NCBI RefSeq assembly: GCF_000143415.4
Contig: NW_003314290.1
Span: 1,160,932 to 1,224,931, forward strand
Direction: 5' to 3'
Source: Selaginella moellendorffii
Taxonomy: Eukaryota; Streptophyta; Lycopodiopsida; Selaginellales; Selaginellaceae
Length of the DNA: 64,000 nucleotides
Part shown: positions 23,361 to 32,586 of the stretch, one piece after another
Layout: every line of letters starts with the position of its first letter
How positions within the stretch are numbered: the stretch's first letter is position 1
The notes under the pieces: model-generated
Told to the model about the DNA's origin: nothing
What the model saw: the letters and a program-made list of their open reading frames with translations, nothing else
Databases searched by the model: none
Made by a program: the position numbers and the translations under genes

Positions 23361-23388
23361 GGTTTAGGGTTTAGGGTGTAGGGTTTTT
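23361..23388 (+). promoter_or_regulatory. Telo-box cluster upstream of the second YG-repeat gene
   Basis: Three to four TTTAGGG-like units lie 26-53 bp upstream of the ATG at 23414, on the coding strand. Plant telo-boxes typically mark genes for translation and ribosome biogenesis. Similar single motifs lie near other starts here: 11025-11034, 21968-21977, 22028-22035, 27246-27256, 49003-49012 and 53862-53870. Confidence 0.6.
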
Positions 23389-23413
23389 GGGCAGGGAGGA
23401 CAGCGAGCGAGCG

Positions 23414-25029
23414 ATGGCGGCGAGGCGGCTGATCGTCTTGGGCGCTGGGAAGCTCTGTCGCGGTAGCGCGGCGGCTTCCAAGATCGCCAATCCATCGGCA
23501 TTGGTGCTCGTTCATCACAATTCCACTTTCAACAGCGATGGAGGTAATGGTTCTGTGCCTGGCGGAGGCGGCGGTGGCTATGGGGTTGGGGGCGGCTATG
23601 GCGTGAGCCCTCCCCCACAGGGCAGCGGTGGAGGTAACGGTGGCTACAGTGCTGGAGGATATGGCGTTGGCGGCGGTGGTGGCTCGACTCCTGGTGGAGG
23701 AAGCGCGGCGCCACCATACGGTGGCGGAGGCTCTCCTCCTTCTGGTGGAGGTGGCGGTGGCTACGGCGTTGGCGGAGGCTCTAGCGCGGCTCCACCATAT
23801 GGTGGCGGAGGATCTCCTCCTTCTGGTGGAGGTGGCGGTGGATACGGCGTTGGCGGTGGCTCTAGCTCAGCTCCTCCATACGGTGGCGGAGGTTCTAGCT
23901 CGGCTCCTCCATACAGTGGCGGCGGATCTTCTTCTAGTGGCTACGGCATGGGAGGAGGATCAAGCTCGATTCCTCCATACGGTAACGGGGGCTCTAGCTC
24001 GACTCCTTACGGAGGTCCTTATGGCGGTGGAGCCGGCAACGTTCCTCGATCAAGCAACTCCACCACCTCGGTTCCTTTTCCAAGCAACAGTAGCGGATCA
24101 ATTCCTCCCTATGGTGGATCAGGCAACTCCACCCCTCCCTATGGTTCTTCTCCGAGCAACAACAGCGGATCCATGCCTCCATACGGTGGATCAAGCAACT
24201 CCACCACCTCGGTTCCTCCGTATGGATCTCCTCCGAGCAACAACAGCGGATCCATGCCTCCATACGGTGGATCAAGCAACTCCACCACCTCGGTTCCTCC
24301 GTATGGATCTCCTCCGAGCAACAACAGTGGATCCTTTGGTGGATCTTCCAGCAACTTTAACAACAGTAGCAGCTCAATCCCTCCCTTCGGTTCTTCCAAC
24401 AGCATGAACAACAACAACAGTAGCAGCTCCATCCCTCCCAATGGTTCTTCCAGCAACATCAACAACAACAATAGCAGCTCCATCCCTCCCTTTGGTTCTT
24501 CCAGCAACACCAACAACAGCAGCAGCAATAGCAGCGGCATTCCTCCGTATGGTTCTCCCAACAACAGTGGAGGCAATCCTTATACTGGCGGGGCCGTGAA
24601 CACAAACATGCCACCGTATGGGAATCAAGCCGGTGCAAGCAACAACTCGTCGAGCCCTCCATTCGGCGGTAGCGGTGGTAACTTCAACACGAATCCCCGA
24701 GCCGGAAAGACTTGGCCGAATCCAAACGCTTCGTCGTCTCCTCCGCCACCATCTTACTCTGGAGGAGGACGCAGGTGAAGCTTTTTCTCTTTTCTTTTTC
24801 TTTCTTTCACTCATCGCTCTTGGTTTACTTGCCCAGGGGAAATCCACATCCGACTGTTCCGAATCCTTGGTACCGCGACGCGAATGGAAACTATCCCAAC
24901 ATGGATCCAAACAATCCTCCCAAGCCGCTGCCTGGAGCGACCAAGTACGCGGGTGGAACTTATGGCGAGGGACGGCCACGCACCATCATCGACGACATGA
25001 GGAAGAAATACTTCGGCGAGGATTGGTGA
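23414..25029 (+). CDS. Gly/Tyr/Ser/Pro/Asn-rich repeat protein ending in 'IDDMRKKYFGEDW', probably organelle-targeted
   Basis: Two exons, 23414-24774 and 24837-25029; ~517 residues. The N terminus ('MAARRLIVLGAGKLCRGSAA') is basic and lacks acids, like a mitochondrial presequence. Residues ~45-420 are low complexity: 'GGGGGGYGVGGGSS', then 'SAPPYGGGGS', then 'SNSTTSVPPYGSPP' and Asn/Ser-rich blocks. A 'AGKTWPNPNAS' motif precedes the intron. Exon 2 encodes a compact, non-repetitive end with 'NPWYRDANGNYPNMDPNNPP' and the terminal 'IIDDMRKKYFGEDW'. The GKTW motif and DDMR/DEMR end link it to the protein at 7616-11020. It lies 94 bp after RsmH and 244 bp before the RsmH paralogue. Function unknown; the conserved tail suggests a binding motif. 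Confidence 0.8.
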
Positions 25030-25273
25030 AGCGAGCCATCCGAGGATGAGAATCGTCGAGGTAAAAGCTAGTTCTCTACATAGATCATCGTGTTTAGAGC
25101 TTCTCTTTCGAGATACTTCGTTACTTGTTTCTGCTCAGGTAGTCGAGTGATTTAGAAAGAAGACAAAAAGCAATCGAATTGTAACTTCTCTCTCTCTCGT
25201 GGATCCAAGAAAAGAAGGTGATGTTTCGATGAATCGATCGAATAAACTGGTGAGGGTGTTGAGATAATCTCTA

Positions 25274-26710
25274 ATGCCCTTGACAATGATCAAGCGATGG
25301 TACAGGAACCTCGCAGCGATTTACTCGCCAGTGATGATCAATCCGGTGCTCCAACACTTAAAGCCGAATCGCCTAGAAACGTTTGTGGATTGCACGCTGG
25401 GAAACGGAGCTCACGCGTTCGAGGTAATGGCTCCATTCTCTTTTGATCAAAAGAAACATCGCTCTCTTTCTTTCTCCACAGATCATACGGACCCATCCCG
25501 AGCTCCGGCAAGTTGTGGGATTGGATCTAGACCCCGACGCGGTGTTGCTGGCCAGACCCAAGTTGGAAGCCGCCGCTGCGGGGAATGCCCACCTCCGCCT
25601 CCACTTTGCCAGTGTCAACTTTAAGTGTCTCAAGCTCCAGCTCAACCAGATCGATCCGGGCTTGCTCCAGCGAGGGGTGGACGGGATCTTGATGGTGTTG
25701 GGTCTCTCCGCAATGCAGGTAGAAGATTTTCCTTGGCATGCATAGCATGGAAACCGTTCTTCTTCTTGAGTTTCATGGTTGGATTTTGTGATGACCTCCT
25801 TTCTTGCTCTAAAATGCGCCATTGTCTCCACTTTCTTCTTGGCTGAATTGTTTGTTTTCCTTCTACGTGGTTCTGGTTCTTAGACTCTTTTTCCGAGTTC
25901 TTGCGTTTTTCTTCCTGATGAATTTGAAGTGATTTTGCTCTTGAGTTCTTGGTTTTCGCTTTTGCATCATAATCTCTTCTTGCTAGTGGAAAGAATAAAG
26001 AAAACCATGCCACCATCTTTGCAAGCTTTCTTTTTTCCAGCTTAACACTCCCGAGAGAGGCTTCAGCCACACCATGGACGGCCCTCTGGACATGCGATTC
26101 GATCGACGCTCCCGGATGACAGCCGAGATCATCCTCAACTCGTGGAACGAGCGCGAGCTGGGACGACTACTCCGGGACTACGGCGAGGAGCAACACTGGC
26201 AAGAGCTCTCTCACTCCATCGCCGAGACCCGGCTCAAGAAAGGGCCCTTCAAAACCACGCTCCAGCTCGTCAACTTCATCGGTAAGATCTCTCCTTGGCC
26301 AAGCTCCTCCATTTCTTCTTCTTCACTTTGCGAAGCTCTTCCATTTCTTCTTCTCTATAGATCGCAGGAAACAAAACCTTGGATCCAAGCCACCGAGATT
26401 CGAGGACGAGCATCCCGCGCTGCCAACGTTCCAGGCCCTGAGAATCGCCGTGAACGACGAGATCAACACGCTCAAGATCGCCGTACCCCAGGCGGCCTCG
26501 TGCCTGGCGCCCGGCGGCTCTCTCATCGTCATCACCTCTTACGGTCTGGAGGACCGGATCGTGAGCGGCGAGTTCCAGCGCCTGGACAAGCGGGTCCTGG
26601 AGAGCGAGTTCCAGATCGCCCACGTCCGCCCCATCGAGGATCTCTCGCAGCAAATCTCCAGCCAGAGGTCGCAGATGCGAGTGCTCCAAAGACTCTGGAA
26701 GAGAACGTAG
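25274..26710 (+). CDS. Diverged RsmH-like methyltransferase paralogue
   Basis: Four exons in phase: 25274-25423, 25482-25718, 26041-26281 and 26361-26710; ~325 residues. The intron positions that can be compared match those of the neighbouring RsmH, so the two arose by duplication. Family signatures have changed. The SAM loop 'GAGGHAFE' is 'GNGAHAFE', 'DGILLDLGLSSMQ' is 'DGILMVLGLSAMQ' (an Asp lost), and 'ISFHSLEDRIVK' is 'ITSYGLEDRIVS'. The presequence is missing or very short. The open frame and splice sites are intact, so it is either a functional but changed enzyme or a young pseudogene. Intron 2 (322 nt) is long for this region. Confidence 0.8.
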
Positions 26711-26788
26711 TAGAAAATCTGTGTATTCTCTTTCTCTTGGTCCGGAGAGTTTGGAAGAGCGATGATCTAGTAGCTCTGGAATCTAGCT

Positions 26789-27157
26789 CTATCCCCCTCT
26801 CCTCCGCGGCTGGGGGATCTCGCGGATCGCAAACGCCGTGCGCGTCTGGACGACGATCTCGTACAGGTGGATGATGCGCAGCTTGTCGAAATCCAGGGGC
26901 AGGCTGATGAAACAGGAGCCGGGCTTTGGATGGAAGTACTGCTTCCTCTCGCGATCGAACGCGAGCATGGGCTCGAGCTCGCCGGTGTATCGGTGCCACC
27001 CCAGCGCGAACAGCTTGCTCTCGAGCCGATCGTACGAGGAGATGATCTCGCCCGTGGTCTTGAAGATCAAGACCTTCTTGACGCGCGCGTCCCTGGGATC
27101 CTCGCCGTTCTCCCCGATCTCCCCGTCCTCGAAGCTGGGGATTTTCGGGGCCACCAT
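26789..27157 (-). CDS. FPF1-like (FLOWERING PROMOTING FACTOR 1) protein
   Basis: Single exon, 122 residues, the usual size for this intronless family. Matching segments are 'KKVLIFKTTGEIISSYDRLE', 'LFALGWHRYTGELEPMLAF', 'SCFISLPLDFDKLRIIHLYE' and 'IVVQTRTAFAIREI'. In angiosperms FPF1 proteins act in gibberellin-related flowering and root or stem growth; the molecular function is unsettled. A lycophyte has no flowers, so the name describes homology only. A telo-box (27246-27256, minus orientation) lies ~90 bp upstream. Confidence 0.88.
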   Translation of the reverse strand: MVAPKIPSFEDGEIGENGEDPRDARVKKVLIFKTTGEIISSYDRLESKLFALGWHRYTGELEPMLAFDRERKQYFHPKPGSCFISLPLDFDKLRIIHLYEIVVQTRTAFAIREIPQPRRRGG

Positions 27158-27419
27158 CGCGCTTTGCGCCCATTCCTCCTCTCCCCAAAGATTTCAAACG
27201 ATAGTCCAAAAAAAGCGATCCTGACCGTCGGATTGGGTTTACCCAAAACCCTAAACAAGCCCTAGAACTCGATCCCAAGAATATGCTTTCAACGTTTGAA
27301 ACTTTTCGCGAAAGATCGAAACGGATCAAGGAAGAACGCTGGAATTTCACCGGCAAAAAAGAACTTACTTTGCTATGTTCTTGAGGAACGCCTACTCGTC
27401 TATAGTTAAAAGAGGGAGT

Positions 27420-29031
27420 TTACTGTTGCTCGTCGCTGCTTGAGCTTGTCCCATCTTTGCCAAAGATTCGTTGCTTGAAGTCGTCAACCATTCGCGGCAG
27501 TCCTTCCCTCAGAGGAATTTTCGGCTCCCAGCCAAGCATCGAGATTGCTTTTGAGATATCCGGCTTGCGCATGTGTGGATCGTCCGCTGTGTTGTCCCGG
27601 AACTCGATTTTAGCCTCCGGATCGATTGTCTCCTTGACAACCTGATCACAAGCGGAAGAAGGAAGAGAGTTACTTCCACAGATCACTTTTTTGATATCAT
27701 ACTTGAGCAAGTTCCAGCATGGTGAATTCACCGGGATTCCCAAGGTTGAATGGCCCGATGTGATCGCTTTCCATAAGTTTTACCAGGCCTTCCACCTTGT
27801 CAAGGAAAAAACACACACATCAAGGCTAGAAAACTCTTTCGTTTACCAAGTCTGAGACGAACTGAAAGCTCCGAGTTTGTTTTCCATCGCCATAGACTGT
27901 CAAAGGCTCTTTACGGAGGGCCTGCGAGAAAGCAAAAGAATGAAAACGGGAAGAAGCTTTTCAAGGGATGCTTTTGTACCTGGGCCACGAAGTTGCTGAC
28001 AACTCGGCCATCGTCCAGGCACATTCTAGGACCATATGTGTTGAAAATACGAGCGATCCTCACCTGTAAACGATGGAACATCACCGTCAACCTTTGTTAG
28101 GCTTTCAAGGAAAGTTCACTTACTGACACATTTGCACCTCTGTGATAATCCATTGTGAGTGTCTCTGCGGTCCTCTTACCCTCGTCATAGCAACTTCTCA
28201 CACCTAAAACAGCATTGCGATAGAAATGGAGTTGGAAGAGCAAAAGCCATACCGATTGGATTCACGTTTCCCCAGTAATCTTCCTTCTGAGGATGCTCCA
28301 GCGGATCTCCATAAACCTCGCTTGTGCTGGTCAGCAAAAACCGAGCACCGATTCGCTTGGCCAATCCGAGCATGTTGAGTGTTCCAACCACGTTGGTCTT
28401 GTGAAAGCTCCAAGAGTTAAGGAAGCAACGAAAAAAAAAACGCGTTAGATGCTCGAAAGAAACGAAGAACAAGCAAAGAAGAAAAGGATATGATCGTCTT
28501 GACCGGGTTGAATTTGTAGTGGACGGGCGACGCAGGGCAGGCCAAGTGATAGATCTGATCCACCTCCAGCAGCAGCGGCTCCACAACATCGTGCCGGATG
28601 AGCTCAAACCGGGGATTCCCAAAGTGATGCATCACATTCTCCTTCCTGCCTGTGAAGAAATTGTCCACCACAATCACACTGTCGCCCCGGCCGATGAGCT
28701 TGTCCACCAGATGGCTGCCGACGAAGCCCGCGCCCCCAGTCACCACAATCCGCAGGGATTTGCTCTTGAGCCCCAGCGGGATCCTGGTAGCCGCGGCCGC
28801 TGGCTTGCTCCACAGATCCAGCTGCTGATGATCCTCATGGAACGAGGAATCCACAATGCCGTGGCGGATCGTGGAAAATTGCGACGATTCCCTACCCCCG
28901 GGCGAGAGGAAGACGAAGAAGGAGGTCGCAAACGCGGCGCCGAGAGCCGCGTAGGCGAGGCTCTGGATCCAGTAGCTCAGCCGGCCGATCCTCGCCCCCG
29001 CCGCTTCCTTCTTCGAGCTGGACGACGCCAT
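27420..29031 (-). CDS. UXS: UDP-glucuronate decarboxylase (UDP-xylose synthase), membrane-anchored
   Basis: Seven exons: 29031-28492, 28400-28253, 28203-28124, 28063-27980, 27921-27847, 27795-27703 and 27641-27420; ~413 residues. It converts UDP-glucuronic acid to UDP-xylose for xylan and xyloglucan. A cytosolic tail and one membrane helix (~25-45, '[18 protein letters not shown]') indicate a type II Golgi protein. The extended SDR domain shows '[12 protein letters not shown]', '[10 protein letters not shown]', '[11 protein letters not shown]', '[10 protein letters not shown]' and the catalytic 'YDEGK'. Intron 1 (28491-28401) begins ATATCCTT and ends AC, with TTCCTTAAC upstream of the acceptor, so it is a U12-type AT-AC intron; all others are GT-AG. 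Confidence 0.95.
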
Positions 29032-30040
29032 CGCGACACCGCACAGGAATCCCGCATTAGGAAGAACCCTAGTGGATTTTGTTTAGCGCTAAGCACGTTT
29101 TTTTATGTTTTGCCGATGGAAGGAATCGAACCGGTTGTCTTTGAATGGATTCGCTATTTCATTCATTCATTCATTCATTCATTACAACTCACAATGCCCT
29201 TTATAAATTCAGAAAAGCTTGTGGATGAGTGATATGCAATCTTCATATAATTACTATTCACTCCCGATCTCGTAACACTTGATCAAAAGCTCGTGAGTCA
29301 CGCTTGGTGAAATCGCCAATCTTAACATCGCCACTTTCCATAATTTTCATTGTTCAAGTTGCTTTGAAGTGATCGTTGCTTATAAAATCTGTTCTCATGA
29401 CGATTACGTGGAGTTCTCCGGACTGGTTTCCAACGTGAACGTGAACTTCTCCTCTTGTAAAGGAGGTGATAGAAGTTCCTCTACATCATCATTGAGAATG
29501 ATTAGCTGTTGTCTTTGCTTACACTGTCCATTTAGCTGCTGGTCACCACACAAAGAGTTTCCATTTGCCCCCCTTGGCAAGGATTTCATCTCAATTAATT
29601 TCGACGCTGGATACTAAAGTTAAGGTTCTAACTTCAACTTGAGTATCAAAAATCCTCTTTCCGTTCTTAGCATCAACCAGTGCCACAAACAACCTTCACC
29701 ACAATTTGTGGCACAATTGCACTCCAAAGTGCACTAAAGATGGATTGGATAAGAGCAGCAAAGACAATACATAGTGCTTTACACTAGTTTTGCTGACCCC
29801 CTCACCGCAGGCGTACATGCGTTTCCCTGTATTCATAAGATAAAGATTAAAAAGTGGAAAAGAGCAAGAGGAAGAAATTAGAATAAAATAATACCTAGAA
29901 CGACTATCAGTTGTTTCGTTGTGTACTTGTGCTTTGTTGCCACATATAAACTTTAATATTTCGACAGTTGTTATTTTACAAATCCGTTCCTTGGTGCGTT
30001 CCCATGAGTCCCAACTACCTCCTGGCTTCCAGTAAATTTT
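29032..30040. other. Intergenic DNA with an (ATTC)n microsatellite
   Basis: No supported gene. A tetranucleotide run of ATTC (about seven units) lies at 29158-29183. The rest is AT-rich single-copy-looking sequence; open frames on both strands are short and unlike any family I know. Confidence 0.6.
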
Positions 30041-30299
30041 ACACAATTAATAAAGTAAAGAAAATAAAATTTGACATACCAATTTTGTCCAGAAGAAAAT
30101 GCTCACACACCTTCCCACACATTCAAGACTGCTTCGTTCGATCCAACACAAGTCTGCAAAATCTATGAGCTTCACTCTGGGAGACCTTCTCCTTCTTCCA
30201 GCATTAGCCATGGTTTCATGGGCTTCCATCTCCTCTTCTGCTTGAACTCCCGAGTCCTTTCCTCCTCTCCTCTTGCTATCGTGCAGCTTCAAGGCCAAG

Positions 30300-30917
30300 T
30301 CAAACGTCTTCAATGCTGCTCTCCTGTTGGTTCTTCCACCATTTGTCTGCAGATAGCAACAGTTTTTCCGGTGGCTTTTCAGCGGTGTAGTCCTGTGGCC
30401 TACCATGGCCGTCACTGATACACATCGTCAACGCCATGATCTTCTCGTCATCTTGAACATCACCCTGATCTACCCACCTGTCGATTGATTCTAATGCCTC
30501 ATCCACTGCCTGTTTGTCCCAAACAAAATCACGCACCGCTTTTGAGCCACCCTTCTTTTGTACAGATTTCCTTCTGGCAGATTTCCTTCTGGGGTGACCT
30601 CCACCGGCTAAGGCATTGCATATCGACCATCCTGCTTCCAGCACTGTTTCCACGCTTGCTGGATCTTGAAACAATCTTCCACGCAAGCCAGATAGCCATA
30701 GGCCTGGAAGAAACGAAGGCAAGCTTTAAGATGTTACAAGCAAGAAAAATTGAGCTTGCCTAGGATGTTTGTGCTGCTGCTTCCACGTGTAGTTTGGCTG
30801 AAACGCTCCCATTGCTATTTCAGTATCTCGGCAGCCGTCCATCGATCTTTGGTTGATGCTCGCAGAGCCTATGATCACGTATTCATCATCAGGAAACGGC
30901 ACAGCATGCTGCCACAA
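30300..30917 (-). pseudogene. Phospholipase D fragment (second HKD region), joined to unrelated frame
   Basis: Minus strand 30917-30740 encodes the end of a plant PLD catalytic region: '[19 protein letters not shown]', '[17 protein letters not shown]'. The HxKxxxxD catalytic motif is broken: the stretch before DDEY reads 'HAVPFP', so the Lys is missing. After an intron-like gap, 30722-30650 gives 'LFQDPASVETV', also PLD-like (delta type), and then runs into an unrelated charged frame ('RRKSARRKSVQKKGG', then 'DKWWKNQQESS') that I do not recognise. No upstream C2 or first HKD domain is present. It is a relic. Confidence 0.65.
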
Positions 30918-31159
30918 ATTAAAAAACTAGAAGATATACCTGTTCTCAGGTGGTGGGCTCGTGCTTCCGGATCTCGCGATTACCAAAGCCGTAGAAGTTT
31001 AAGTAGCCTCTGGGATGAAAACGTTGAAAGCCACTGCTGGAGGAAAAATGGAGCTCCGAGACCGAGCGAGAACTTCGCAGGTACACTAGTGCCTGGACGA
31101 AGATAAATCTCCTCTCCAACGTAATCCCACTCAGTGTCAGGCTCGTAGATGAGAACTTG

Positions 31160-31245
31160 CACTTCGTAGATGATCATAGGCTCTGCGAGCATCAACCAAA
31201 GAGGCTGCCGAGATACTGAAATAGCCCCTGTGATTGATCATGGAG
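31160..31245 (+). repeat. Inverted partial copy of the PLD fragment
   Basis: The plus strand here repeats the minus-strand sequence of ~30810-30885 ('gatcataggctctgcgagca' then 'tcaaccaaag' and 'ggctgccgagatactgaaat'), lacking about 10 bp in the middle ('atcgatggac'). The two copies face each other ~300 bp apart and form an inverted repeat. Confidence 0.75.
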
Positions 31246-31261
31246 CATGATACCCAGGCTT

Positions 31262-31710
31262 TTATCCGGGAAGCCACAGCCTTCTACCTCCGATCATGAT
31301 CTCGAGCTCATGCTCATTTAGAGAGAGCCTCGAAGATCCCTGTCCCTGGCTAGCATCGGTCACCCAAGCTTCCAGTCTGGAATCATAGATGAGAAATGGT
31401 AACCTTGTAGAAATTCCCAGTGGCGTGGTGGCTGCCAATGCTTGTAGGCGATGGCAGCTGATGCACGCCATTGAATCCCCGGCCAAGGACGCCATAATCT
31501 GGAGCTGCGATGTTCCTGACCTTCCAGACCTCGGATATCGGGGCCGCTCTTTATTCTCGCCACGCCCAGACGCAAATCCACGGCTGCTGCGACCGCCTGG
31601 CGGATTTACGCTTCCAGAGCTCAAGAAACTCGCGATCCGACAAGCCAGTCGCGGATGAGATTTTCGAGCACGATTATCTTGGCGGTGTGCGACTCTTCCA
31701 TTGCTGCTGC
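31262..31710 (-). pseudogene. Gene relic, possibly F-box/kelch-like
   Basis: The minus strand can be read from 'MEESHTAKII' (31697) through 'ELWKRKSARRSQQPWICVWA', then after a stop and a frame change through 'PFLIYDSRLEAWVTD'. A Trp-Ile-Cys-Val run after a helix and a 'YDSRLEAW' blade-like phrase recall plant F-box/kelch proteins. The match is weak and the frame is broken. Confidence 0.3.
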
Positions 31711-31719
31711 CCTAAAACC

Positions 31720-32586
31720 CTGGAAGGGGGAATATTCGTTTTGATTCTAGAGTTGTTTTGAAAGGGGATCGAACACTCGACGGGTTAGTGTAACACTTGG
31801 AGCTGAGCTAAACGCCTTTGTGTGATGCTCTTGGCTATGGCGGCTATACCATATTCTTTATAATATATATCATCGCTTCCCTTTGCGCATTCCATTTGAT
31901 AGGGTTATCATCTCTGGATCCGACCCCTGCCAAGGCGCTGGGCATCGTCTCCTTCCCTCGGATCGATCCAAGCAAAGGCGCGCGGCAGCGAGATCGAGAG
32001 GCGCAGCGTAGGTTCCTTTCCCCGGCCGCGCTTCCCTGGATGGATCGGGCGTGCGCGCTACAGCAAAGGTAGCACTCTCATCTTAGGGTTGTGAAATTTC
32101 CTGATCTGTGGCTCGATCCGCGGCATTCCGGCTGGGATCCGTCCCAATTCCTGGCTAGCGCCGCGGATCGGCGCCCCTCCTCCCCGGATTGCTGGGTTTT
32201 TTTGAGTGCTTGATCCTCCCGATTCTCGCTGAGAATTCCTTCTCTCTCCCTCTCTTTCTCTCTGTGCGTGCGATTGGAGTGTGTTCTTCCTGCGCTTGCA
32301 TTGATCAAACGGTTAACTCCCCATCCATCTCGATCCGATGTGTCGACCCCAAACTTACTGGATCACGGGCTTTGTTATTACCAGGCACAGATTGAGATTA
32401 TAAAAACCAGGTCTTTGGTACCAAAGAGGCCTCTCTCCCTCTCTTCCTCCATCTCTCCGAATTGGGTGGCTCCTTGGTGGTGGTGCTGTGATCGTGGGGG
32501 TGGTATAGTGGTGGTGGCGGTGGCGGTGTCGGTGGTGGTGGCGAGATCATACAAGCAGACAGTGGTGGCGGAGATCATCATCGGAC
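31720..32586 (+). other. Upstream region and 5' leader of the DUF7138-type gene
   Basis: A CT-rich stretch (32233-32268 and 32428-32452) and GGT/GTG repeats (32473-32545) lie just upstream of the ATG at 32587. This composition is common in plant 5' leaders. No separate gene is supported. Short upstream ATGs (for example 31823 and 32189) exist, so upstream open frames could affect translation. Confidence 0.45.

Noticed and set aside
23628-24576. Long frames on both strands across the second YG gene
   Set aside because: Shadow frames of low-complexity coding sequence; the 23414 frame alone joins in phase to the conserved exon 2.
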